NCBI GenBank assembly: GCA_014183095.1 | Contig: JACCPH010000011.1 | Span: 503,462-567,461, forward strand | Direction of reading: 5' to 3' | Origin: Harringtonia aguacate | Lineage: Eukaryota; Ascomycota; Sordariomycetes; Ophiostomatales; Ophiostomataceae | DNA length: 64,000 nucleotides | In this document: one piece after another, positions 24,449-34,125 of the stretch | Position numbering within the stretch: position 1 is the first letter of the stretch | How the letters are laid out: the number at the start of each line of letters is the position of its first letter | Program-made: the position numbers and the translations under genes | The notes under the pieces: model-generated | The model's input: the letters and a program-made list of their open reading frames with translations, nothing else | What the model was told of the DNA's origin: nothing | The model's database searches: none

Positions 24449-26938
24449 ATGGCTCCTGCCAGGGGCCCGGTGTTTCGCCGCGAAGAAGAGCGCAAGGCGT
24501 CCGAAATCGTCAGCGAGCTGGCGGCAGACTACGACGCCGGCAACGGACCTCGACCGACGATTCGCGCCGTGGTCGCGAAGCTGCAGGCGATCCGCAACCA
24601 CTCTGTGGCCCGACAGCGGAAGCGCTACCTCGAGGCGCTGGCGGAGAAGATATTGGACGAGCGAGCGGCCCAAAAGACCAATGGAGCCCGCTCCAAAGCG
24701 AGAGCGGCCGCCACAGAGGCCGACGCCGAGGCCGACGCTGTGGATATTGAAGACCTCGCCGGTCCGGAGGACGACTTTGCTTTTGACGAGCCGTGGGAGG
24801 TCGACACGGCCATGACGACGCCCCCGGACGCAGATGGTGCGGCGGGCGAAGGGGGCGAAGGGGGCGAAGGGGGTGCAACGCAGCCGTCCACAGAGGCGGA
24901 CAGCACGACGACGACCCCCCGAAGCAAGACGCCGGCACGGCGCACAAGAAAGCGCTCTCGCACAGACGGCGACGACGAGGGAAAGCGGAAAAAGCGGCGG
25001 CGAAGGCGCCGGACAGAAGACAGCGATGATAGTGACAACAGCGAAGAGGAGGGGAGCACGAGCATGGGCACGCCATCGAAGCCAATGGCCCCGACACCCA
25101 TCCCGGCCAACGCGCCGCGGCTGCGCGACATTGCCGGGATGGACGGCATCCTGCGGGATCTGATGGAGCTGGTGTGGCTGCCGCTGCACCGGGGCAAGCG
25201 GTTCCAGGCCAAGGGCGCGGCGCCCGACGGCACGGTGCTGCTGTACGGCCCAACGGGCTGCGGCAAGACGCTGCTGGCCAACGCGCTGGCGGCCGAGATG
25301 GACGTGCCCTTTTTCGCGGTGTCAGGCCCGTCGCTGATTGGCGGGGTCAGCGGCGAGTCGGAGACGAACATCCGGGCGATTTTCGACGGGGCGCTGCAGA
25401 GCGCGCCCAGCCTGGTTTTCGTGGACAACATCGAGGCGGTGGCCGGCAAGGTGGACGCCGGGTCGGGCAAGGGCGCGATGGAGTCGCGCATGGCGCAGAC
25501 GCTGAGCACGTGCATCGACCGGCTGCGGTGGGAGAAGACGGGCGGCGCCGACGGGCGCTACGTGGTGGTGCTGGCGGCGACCAACAATGCGGACGAGCTG
25601 GATCCGCTGGTGCGGCGCCGGTTCGCCGTGGAGATGCCCATCTGCGTGCCGGACCAGGACGCGCGCGCGCGCATCCTGCAGACGATGACGCGCGGCATGC
25701 TGCTGGCCGACGACGTCGACCTGCACGAGATTGCGCGCATGACGCCCGGCTTTGTGGGCGGCGACCTGCTCAACGTGGTGACGACGGTGCGCCGAAAGGA
25801 CATGTCGGCGGAGCTCGACGGCGAGCTGAAGCGGCTGCGCCAGCTCCGGGGGGAGGAGGCGAACGATGGGGACGGAGATGTCACCCCTGTCCCCAACAAC
25901 GTCCTATCTGACTATGCGGTGCTGCGCGGAGCGCCAGAGGCAGAGGAGGACGTGGCGCCCGTGCCCATCGGGGCGCAGCTCTTCCGGGACGCGGCGCGGT
26001 CGGTGCTTCCGGCGGCGAAGCGCGAGGGCTTCAGCACGATCCCGGACACGACGTGGCGGCAGGTGGGTGCCATGGACGCGGTACGGACGCAGCTGGAGAC
26101 GTCCATCATCGGCCCGATTCTGAGCCCTGAGCGCTACGCGGCCGTGGGCCTCAAGCCGACGGCGGGCATTCTGCTGTGGGGGCCGCCCGGCTGCGGCAAG
26201 ACGCTGGTGGCCAAGGCGGTGGCCAACGAGTCCAAGGCCAACTTTATCTCGATCCGCGGGCCGCAGCTGCTCAACAAGTACGTGGGCGAGTCGGAGCGGG
26301 CGCTGCGGCAGCTGTTTGAGCGCGCCCGCGCCATGGCGCCCTGCGTCATCTTTTTCGACGAGATGGACGCCCTGGCCGCCAAGCGCGACGACGCCCGCTC
26401 CGACGGCAGCGCCCGCATCGTCAACACGCTGCTCACCGAGCTCGACGGCGTCGTCGACCGCAACGGCATCTTTGTCATTGGCGCCACCAACCGCCCCGAC
26501 ATTATCGACCCGGCCATCAAGCGGCCCGGCCGCCTCGGCGACAGCATCTTTGTGGGCCCGCCCACGACCGCCGACCGCGTGGCCATCCTGCAGACGCTGT
26601 ACCGGAATGCCGTCCCGGGCAAGGCAGGAGACGCCGACGCCGACGCCAACGCCGCCGAGGCGGTAGACGCCCTTCTCGCAGACGTCGCCCAAGACAAGCG
26701 GTGCAACGGCTTCTCGGGGGCCGATCTGGCCCAGCTGCTGCACACGGCCGCCAAGCACTGCCTCAAGCGCACAGGGACAGGGACAGGGACAGGGGCGCCG
26801 GCGCAGACGGAGACGGAGACAGGGCCGCAGCGGATCGTCCGGGAGGACTGGGACGCGGCTCTGGACACGGTGCAGGCGAGCACGAGCCCGGCCGAGATGC
26901 GGCGCTACGAGAAGCTGCAGCGGGCGGACCAAAACTGA
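24449..26938 (+). CDS. rix7: AAA ATPase Rix7, ribosome biogenesis
   Basis: A single exon of 829 aa. The frame is open upstream to TTG only, so the first ATG (MAPARGPVFRREEE) was taken. The N-terminal domain (RAVVAKLQAIRNHSVARQRK) matches the nucleolin-like domain of Rix7/NVL. A basic cluster (KRKKRRRRRR) is a likely nuclear signal. Two AAA modules follow: D1 Walker A G267-PTGCGKT, D2 Walker A G578-PPGCGKT. D2 has an intact Walker B, FFD637-E638. D1 has VD326-N327 where a catalytic Glu is expected, and its second region of homology is irregular (TNNADELDPLVRRRFAVEM). Rix7 strips factors from pre-60S particles in the nucleolus. The degenerate D1 suggests that D2 supplies most hydrolysis here. 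Confidence 0.93.
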   Translation: MAPARGPVFRREEERKASEIVSELAADYDAGNGPRPTIRAVVAKLQAIRNHSVARQRKRYLEALAEKILDERAAQKTNGARSKARAAATEADAEADAVDIEDLAGPEDDFAFDEPWEVDTAMTTPPDADGAAGEGGEGGEGGATQPSTEADSTTTTPRSKTPARRTRKRSRTDGDDEGKRKKRRRRRRTEDSDDSDNSEEEGSTSMGTPSKPMAPTPIPANAPRLRDIAGMDGILRDLMELVWLPLHRGKRFQAKGAAPDGTVLLYGPTGCGKTLLANALAAEMDVPFFAVSGPSLIGGVSGESETNIRAIFDGALQSAPSLVFVDNIEAVAGKVDAGSGKGAMESRMAQTLSTCIDRLRWEKTGGADGRYVVVLAATNNADELDPLVRRRFAVEMPICVPDQDARARILQTMTRGMLLADDVDLHEIARMTPGFVGGDLLNVVTTVRRKDMSAELDGELKRLRQLRGEEANDGDGDVTPVPNNVLSDYAVLRGAPEAEEDVAPVPIGAQLFRDAARSVLPAAKREGFSTIPDTTWRQVGAMDAVRTQLETSIIGPILSPERYAAVGLKPTAGILLWGPPGCGKTLVAKAVANESKANFISIRGPQLLNKYVGESERALRQLFERARAMAPCVIFFDEMDALAAKRDDARSDGSARIVNTLLTELDGVVDRNGIFVIGATNRPDIIDPAIKRPGRLGDSIFVGPPTTADRVAILQTLYRNAVPGKAGDADADANAAEAVDALLADVAQDKRCNGFSGADLAQLLHTAAKHCLKRTGTGTGTGAPAQTETETGPQRIVREDWDAALDTVQASTSPAEMRRYEKLQRADQN

Positions 26939-27398
26939 TGGCAGCAGGTAGGGGTGCAGGACAAGCGGGAAGGTTGGAAAGCAAAAGGGCTGGAGCATTG
27001 GGTATAGCAATTTTGAACGCGGCGTCGATGAAAATATAAAATATCTGAGCATTGGCACCATCGCTGGGTCAACCATGAATTTCTTGTCCTGCCTGATACA
27101 AAGTAATTAAAAACACAATTCCTGCCATTCCTCCTGTCCAGAGACCCGTGACATGCCGTCAACCTGCGTCTTGGGGGAAATGCATGCAACGCCGAGAGAT
27201 CTCCACTGCCTGTCCGCCTGTCTGTCCATCCGTCTTCCTGCCTTCCCCGGTGCCCGTGCCGATGTCCTGCCCCGTGTCTGAATATGTCGAATGCCGATAC
27301 AAAGTATAACTACAAGAGCGAAAGAGAAGAGCAGAAAAAGACAAGAAATAAAAGAAACAAAAGCACAAAAGAAACAAAGACAAAGAGACTCGCCGACG
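26939..27398. other. Convergent 3' spacer
   Basis: This spacer lies between the stops of rix7 (+) and the carrier gene (-). It is A-rich on the plus strand near 27310-27390, as expected for the minus-strand 3' UTR. No gene. Confidence 0.45.
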
Positions 27399-28804
27399 TC
27401 ACGTGACCGCCGACTCCTCCTCCAGGGCGTTGATGCGCTTCTTCCAAAACTCAAAGGACGAGAAGAAGATGGCATTGAGCACACAGGACCGGGTCATGGA
27501 CACGCCCAGGCCGCGGTACATCTTGCGCTGGAAGAAGTGGATCTTGACCGGCTGGACCGTCTCGCCCCGCGAGTACAGCAGGGCGTTGCGCTGGTAGATG
27601 CTCTTGGCCGAGTCGATGGGATCTGTGCGCTGTTAGTCCAGAAGCAGACTCAACCTCGGGGGAAGAGATCTCGGCACTTGCATATCATGGCCCACGATAC
27701 GATGCCGCACAGGCCGCCGGCGATAAAGACGGACAGCGGGCTCGAGTGGGACGCGTCGCCGGCAAACGTGGTCAGCAGCTGCTTGCTGCTCTCATATGTC
27801 ATGAAATACAAGCTCGTGCCGAGGGTGTCCCTCACTGGGGCAGATGTCAGCGGATCTCACCACAGGCAGAGGGGAGCGGACTCCACAACAGGCGTAGGGA
27901 GACGAACCAAGGTGCAGCTTGTAGCCGGTGTACAGCCCCGTCAGGCCGCGGTGGTGGATGATGGTGGTCATGGTGCGAAGCGTGCCCTTGTTCTGGTAGC
28001 TCGCGGCCACAGCGCGCGCCTTTGCGTTTTCGCCCTCGGACTTTTTGGACAGCAGCACGGAGACCTGGGCGCTCAGCTTGGTCAACTCGAACGGGCCTAC
28101 GGACGTGTCAGTCAGGACGCTGCGTTCTGCTGCTTCGGACGAGAGGTCACCCACAGGCAATGGCTGTGATCATGGAGCCGGCCGTGGCGCCGGCCGCACC
28201 AAAGCAGCCAATGGTCCACAGATTCGGAAAGGTGCCGGGCTTGTTGACGTGGCCGAGCACGTCGAAGCCAAAGTTGTTCTTGAGCCAGTCCGAGTAGATG
28301 TACTTGGAGCGCTGGTAGATGGAGAAGGAGATGGTGCGCACAATGGTCACGCTGGCCATGGGGGCCGTCACGCCTGGGCCGTCAGCGGGAGAGAGGAAGG
28401 GGGGCAAGGAGGGGCGAAAAGCAGGAGTGACGAGCAGATGAAGAGCAGAAGAGCAGAAGAGACTCACCCCGAAAGAACCCCCGCAGCCCCTCGGTGTGGT
28501 ACGTGTGCTTGACGCAGTCGACAAAGCCGGCGTACTTGTACGTCTGCATGCGGGTCTTGACGCTGTCGAGCGGAAAGGCGCAGGCGGTGCTCAGGACGCT
28601 GGACATGCTGGCGCTGACCTCGGTCCGGTAGCGCTTCACCCAGGGCTGCTGTGTGAACGCCGGCGTGCCGGCGGGGCCGCTCGCAGCACCGCCGGGGGCA
28701 GCACCACCGGCCGATGCCGGCAGCGGCGGTGACGGCATAGCGGGACTCGGGCGGCGGGATGAGGCCGTGGTATCATCTTGGTGGCGATGTGTCTCAGCAG
28801 GCAT
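27399..28804 (-). CDS. Mitochondrial carrier (SLC25) family protein
   Basis: Five exons on the minus strand, 28804..28468, 28373..28155, 28096..27908, 27834..27682 and 27622..27399, encode 373 aa. The three repeats each carry the carrier signature: PLDSVKTRMQ, PFELTKLSAQ and PIDSAKSIYQ. Six membrane spans are expected in the inner mitochondrial membrane. The N-terminal 50 residues are Pro/Ala/Gly/Ser-rich and outside the carrier fold. Intron 4 starts GCAAGT, a GC donor; using it gives the expected WAMIYPIDSAK, whereas no nearby GT does. Intron 3 uses GTTCGT. The substrate cannot be told from the sequence; the organisation recalls fungal carriers like yeast YFR045W, a weak guess. Confidence 0.9.
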
Positions 28805-30692
28805 GCTCCGTGCCGAGAGGGCGCCCCAAACGAGGCAAAATGCGTGGGAGGCGGCGCCGTCGTCGTCGTGGCAGGGTCGTGGTCGGGGCGGCAGAGGTGG
28901 AAATCGGCCGAGGACGGGAGAAGAGAGAGAGAGAGAGAAGGAAGGAGGGACGAAGACGGGCTGTCGTGCTAGCTTCTCAGGATGCTGGCGCGGGAGTCGG
29001 GTGCCCGCACTAGGGCCATCAAGCCGGGGCCGCGTCTGGAGAGCAAGAGGTTTCACGCACGAGGCCGAGGCGGTCGTGCAAAGGGGTGGCCGTGGCTGTG
29101 GTGCGTCTTTTGTGCGGATTCTTCGTAACTCGAGCCGAGGGAGGGGACAGCTCTGGTCGAAACTCGGGATGCCTGCGCAGACGGAAGCCGTGCAAAAAGA
29201 GAATGTGTGTGCCCTTCTCGACGTTCCGACGGGTCAGGAAGTCGCTGAAACGGTGGTTCAGAAGAGACGTTCGGTCGGCGGTGGTTCAGAGGTCGCCGGT
29301 CCTGGCAGCTTTGGTCGCACAGACGCTGAAGAGGACACCAGCAGAAAATCGAGAGCAGTGGAGGGGGGGGAACGCGATGAGATCGGCTGTGGGGTCTGAA
29401 GCGGGTCTTGGCTGAGAACACAGCACAAGAGGCAGAGCTACCCGATCGGGCAAGAACAAAGGGCAATGCTGCCGCTGCGGCGACTCATGCTGCTGCTCAA
29501 ACTAATTTACTGTCTTACTACCTTATTACCTCAATTCTAAGCCAGCTGAGCCAGGCTGCCGCTGCTTACTCCTCAGAACACACAACCAGAGAGGAAGGCG
29601 CGACTGCGGGGTTTCCGCGCCGACGAGAGCTTGTGAAAGAGCTCCTCATCTGCGCTGCCGAACAATGAATGGGTTCCTTATGATTGGCTCTGGCGGCCTC
29701 TAGCTCTCCGCAGCAGCGGGCAGCCAAGCGAAGGCGGTCCCCCCTCCCTAGAAGGCGGGGAGGCTGCCGATCTGGCCTGCTCCATGGCACGGCCGGCATT
29801 TGGGTACGGAAGTACGGCCTTTTCTCTCCCTCTCTGCCCAGCCGGTCTCCACGGCCTCTGCCCTCCTCCTTTCCCTGCATGACGTCCCCTTCGCTGCCAC
29901 CCATTCGCTGCCACCCTCCTCCGCAACGTCCGTGTGCATCCACCACCTCGTCCTGTGGGTTGCAGTGCATGTTTTGTATTCGTTGCGCTGTAACCAGTTT
30001 CACTGATACTACGGCGGTCGGCAGTCGTGTGCTGCCTTGCTTTTTGGGGCGGATTCTGCCACACAGCTGGCAGAGCACGCCTTCAAAGCTCCTCCTGCCC
30101 CCCCCCCCTCCTCCCCCTCCACTGCCCGTGTTTCTTCGGTCGGCCCGCCGACGTCTTTGGCAAAGCTCTGTGCTGCCACACCATGTCCCAAGTCGTATGA
30201 CTGCCATGCCAACAGCTCTCCCTCCCTCTCTCTTACCGCCTTGGCCTAGGCTCCAATCCATTGCACGCGTCCCTGGTAGCGAGGGGTGGGTGGCGAGCAC
30301 GTAGGATGCGACGTGACGATCTCTGCCGCTTCTGCTCGGCGCTCGGCTGCTGCTCGGCTGCTGCTGGAACTCACGTCCCATAGCGGCTCGAGAGCGCTGC
30401 GTCGTCACGCCGGCCTGGCCAGCTCCGTGTGCTGCAGCTCAGGGTGCCGTCCGGATGCCATTCCGTCGGATGCGGCCCCTCTGCAGGTGTGTTCTCCTCT
30501 CGCGCCCGCAGATGCCGAGCCCGTCGGTCTGTCCTCTGTCCTCGCGTCCTTCACCGCAGACACAGCCCCATCGTCCCGTTCAGCATGCGTATGGTCAGGT
30601 CGTAGTGGTCGTAGGCCGTCCGCTCGATTTCGTCCCTGGGGTGAGGCGTCAGCTCTGAAATGGCCATGGACAGAGAGACACAGAGATGGCAC
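28805..30692. other. Spacer between carrier and DUF1763-like genes
   Basis: About 1.9 kb with no convincing gene. It holds the carrier promoter on its left and the 3' region of the small gene on its right. The open frames at 28653-29399 and 29566-30408 are non-conserved, low in complexity and overlap several others. Confidence 0.45.
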
Positions 30693-31106
30693 CTACACCG
30701 GCTTGGCCTTTTTGCCGCTCTCTGCCAGCTCCGCCGCCCGCGCCCACGTCACGGCCTTTTGCGCCGCCCGCGTCTTGCGCCAGTACGCCGTCCACAGCAG
30801 GTTGCGCACGATGCGGTGCTCGAGGCCGCGCTCCTGTGCCGCCGCGTTCAAGAACCAGACGGTGCGGCGGACGGCGCGCAGGTCAAAGACTGCACGGCCC
30901 GGCGGCCGGGTGGCGGCGCCCGACGCGCCCGTGACGTCGCGGAAGGCGGTGCGCAGCTGGTCGCGCAGCACGTAGCGGGCTGGCTTGGAGTACTGCACCG
31001 CGTGCAGGCCGCTGCGGTAGAGGCGGCGGTAGGCCCAGATGAGCTCTTCGCGGGACATGGCGGCGGTGGTGGTGGAAGCAATAGCAGCAGCAGCGGAGCT
31101 CGGCAT
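30693..31106 (-). CDS. Small fungal protein, DUF1763-like
   Basis: A single exon of 137 aa. The conserved block is MSREELIWAYRRLYRSGLHA, then YSKPARYVLRDQLRTAFRDV and a C-terminal helix GLEHRIVRNLLWTAYWRK. This pattern matches, from memory, the fungal DUF1763 family, which has no settled function. The early YRRLYR helix with a downstream basic stretch also recalls LYR-motif proteins of mitochondria; this is a guess. The first ATG is at 31106; a second in-frame ATG at 31058 (MSREELIW) fits the conserved start better, because the 16 residues before it are only Ala/Ser/Thr. Either may be used. Confidence 0.8.
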   Translation of the reverse strand: MPSSAAAAIASTTTAAMSREELIWAYRRLYRSGLHAVQYSKPARYVLRDQLRTAFRDVTGASGAATRPPGRAVFDLRAVRRTVWFLNAAAQERGLEHRIVRNLLWTAYWRKTRAAQKAVTWARAAELAESGKKAKPV

Positions 31107-31620
31107 TAAAAAAATAAAAAATTATAGCACCAGAGCTGCCGCCAATCACAGCGGCCCCATCACTGGCACAGAACTCTTGCCTTGCGGCGCTCCGGACGCA
31201 CACGTCAACAGCCTCAAGCCCCAAGCTGGTCTCATGGCCGGGCATGATTACATTTGCGTCATGAAGTATGATGGGGGAAAAAAGAAAAAGAAAAAGAGAT
31301 AGAAAATCCAAATTTGTCCCCTTGCCCCAGCTTGCCACCCCTTCCGCCGCCCTCCAAAAACCCTTTAGACATTCGTGGATCCCTGAGGAAACCATTCTTT
31401 CCACTCTTGCCAAGTAGTATCTCATATGAGCACATGCCCTTTCTCAGAATGCAGTTGCGCCCTCTCCCCGTCTATTTAATTATGTGTAAAGAAGGTATAT
31501 AAGGAAATTGAACAAAGAAAAAAAAAACGAGCCGGAACAGATACCAGAGATTTTTTTTTTCAAACCAAAAAAAAAGGTGTCATGTGCAAGTGTCCCACAT
31601 GAGCTGCCGTCTTGATCATA
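31107..31620. other. Spacer before the small DUF1763-like gene
   Basis: About 500 bases hold the promoter of the small gene and the 3' UTR of the sugar transporter, both on the minus strand. A-rich runs occur near 31112-31128, 31276-31302 and 31517-31530. No gene was recognised. Confidence 0.45.
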
Positions 31621-34125
31621 TTAGACGTCCCGCTGCCCCAGAGGCGCGTACTTGGCTCCGTTTTCCGAGCCGGGCGAGCTGCTGCGGAAGACGCCCACGC
31701 GTGCGAGCCAGCCTGAGACCCCGCCGCCACCGCCGTTGCTCGGCTCGGCCGTACGCTCGCTGGACGCATCACCATGCAGCGAGGATGGGGGGTCGATGTT
31801 GAGGCCGGGGATGGCGCTGGAGGGGCCAAAGGGGCCGCAGCCGCGCATGTCGAGCGACGGCACGGGCGAGCCCGGCGCCAGAAGAGCGCCGGCCTCGGCG
31901 GCAGCAGCCAGGCTGGGCGTGCCAATCGTCCGCGGCGTGCCCATGGCCGTGCTGGCGTCGCCAAAGAGCGAGTCCATGTCTTCCAGCCGGACACCGCAGG
32001 TTTCGGGGTAGATAAAGTACACTGGACGGTTAGAAGAAAAGACAAAAGACAAAAGACAAAAGACAAACGAACTGACCAACTACGAAGCTGGTGGCGCAGA
32101 AAAACGCGTGAACCAGATACAGCCGCCACTTGATCCACTCCTGCAGCACGGGGGTCATCTCGCCCACGAGCCAGTTGAAGGCCCAGTTGGTGGCCGTCGA
32201 CAGGCTGGCGCCCTTGGAGCGGATGCTCAGCGGCAGGATCTCGGGCGGGTACAGCCACGGGATGGGACCCCACGAGTAGCCAAAGGCGGCGTTGTAGATC
32301 ATGACAAAGATGACCACCAGGGTCGGCGTCCACTGTACGTCCAAAAAGATAAAGTACGAGATGCACGACAGCGAAATGGTCATGGCCACGGCGCCGCTCA
32401 GCAAAATCATGCGGCGGCCCCAGCGGTCGACAATGTACCACGGCGGAACGGTCGACAAGAAGTAGGTGATGCCGTTGATGCCCGTCATCAGCACGGCCTG
32501 GTGGCCGTGCCAGCCGGCCGACTCGAAGACGTAGGGCGCGTAGTACGAGATGACGTTGATGCCGTTGAGCTGGGCCAGCGCCTGGGCCGACATGGCGATG
32601 AGGACGCGCTTGCGGTAGCGGCGGAACATGTCCACGTAGGTGCGCTCGCCCTCCTGGCGCTGCAGCAGCACGTTCATCTTGATCTCGCGGAACTCGTCGC
32701 GCGCCTTGGGGTTGTGGATGTCGCCGCCGCCGTACAGGTTGGCAATGACGACGATGCCCTCCTCGTCGTGGTCGTTGTCGAGCAGCCATCGCGGCGACTC
32801 GACAATGATCAGGCTGCCCAGGGCCAGCAGCACGCCCATGATGCACTGCATCATCAGCGGGATGCGCCACGACATGTCGCTCTCGATGAAGCCGCAAAAG
32901 TAGTCGACCCAGACCGAGCTCGTGTAGCCGATGACGTTGCCCGAGAACTCGATGCACGCCAGCTTGCCGCGGTTGTGCGGCGGCGAGATCTCCGACTGGT
33001 ACACCGGCACAATCGTCGACAGCATGCCCACGCCCAGACCGGCCGTGATGCGGCCCACCATCATCATCGGCAGGCCCGTCGCAAACGTCTGCAGGGCGCC
33101 GCCGGTGAAGAAGATCATCGAGCCGTACAGGATCGTCTTGCGGCGCCCGATAATGTCGCCGACGCGGCCCACCACGAGCGACGAGATGAAGGCGCCGACC
33201 TCGAGGATGGCCACCATGGTGCCCACCTGCGCCTTGGAGGGGTTCTGAAAGTAGTCGATGAAGTAGGGGCCGCTGCGGGTGGTTTCTTGTCAGCATGTGA
33301 TCGGGGTGCCGTGCGGTCTGCGGGCAGGTCTGCGGGCAGGTCAAAGAGTGTCAAACAACATACGTAATGATGCCCGACATGACGCCCTGATCATATCCGA
33401 ACAAGAACACGCCCAAGGAGACGAAGATGCTCGTGAAATAGCTGGACAAGGTCAGCAAAGTTGGCAAGGCCAGCGAGGCCAGCGAGGACAGCAAGGACAG
33501 CAAGGACAGCAGCCTACATCAGGGGCTTGCCGGTGAGGCCATGGATGGAGGAGGAACCACCCGTCATGATGGTAGCGAGCAGGCGTTCGGCAGCGGTGAC
33601 GCGCCGAACTGCAGAGTCGGGGATCTGGATGGCTTCCTTATCAACGACGCCAGCGTGGCGGTAGCTGTGCAGATGGCCGTGTCCGTGGTCGGGGGAGGGG
33701 TCGTCGTAGCGGACGCGTCGGCCGTGCCGTTTTGTCTGGCTGCGGCCGTTCGGGTGTCGTCGGAGGACGCCGGCGAGGGTGTCCTCGTCGAGGTTGTCGT
33801 AGAGACGGGCGTGAACGGCCGGGTTGTTGTCGCCGTCGTCGTTGGCCTGTTCGGCAATGTCACCGGTGTCGAGCCAAGACTCGGAGTCGGTGGACGACCG
33901 CGATCCGTCGGACGACGAGTACGACTCTTTGTCGCCGTTCTCCGAGAGGCCTAGAAGGGAAGTCTCAGCCTGCCGATCGGCCTGGGATCGGGAGGACGGG
34001 GCGGAGGCGGCAGCAGCAGCAGCAGCAGTGGCAGATGGCGGGTTTGGCGATGACGCAGTGAGAGCTCGGAGAGGAATGTTGGACGGAAGTCGACCGGGAC
34101 TCGAAAATGGAGGAATCTTGGTGAG
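31621..34125 (-). CDS. MFS sugar transporter with long cytoplasmic N-terminal extension (5' end unresolved)
   Basis: Coding exons on the minus strand are (unresolved)..33518, 33441..33364, 33272..32077 and 32021..31621. The introns are GT-AG; the last contains repeated CTTTTGT units. The core has twelve membrane spans and sugar-porter motifs: GYDQGVMSG, GRVGDIIGRRK, VESPRWLL, QLNGINVISYYAP and PETCG near the end. The C-terminal tail of about 120 residues is Ser/Pro/Gly-rich. The first exon here adds at least 150 hydrophilic residues (EAIQIPDSAVRRVTAAERLL before the first span). No ATG lies in frame upstream before the N at 34308, so the start is probably in an upstream exon; an acceptor at 34126 is one candidate. 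ATG 33567 would give a short form. The substrate is probably a hexose or pentose, not shown by sequence. Confidence 0.88.
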
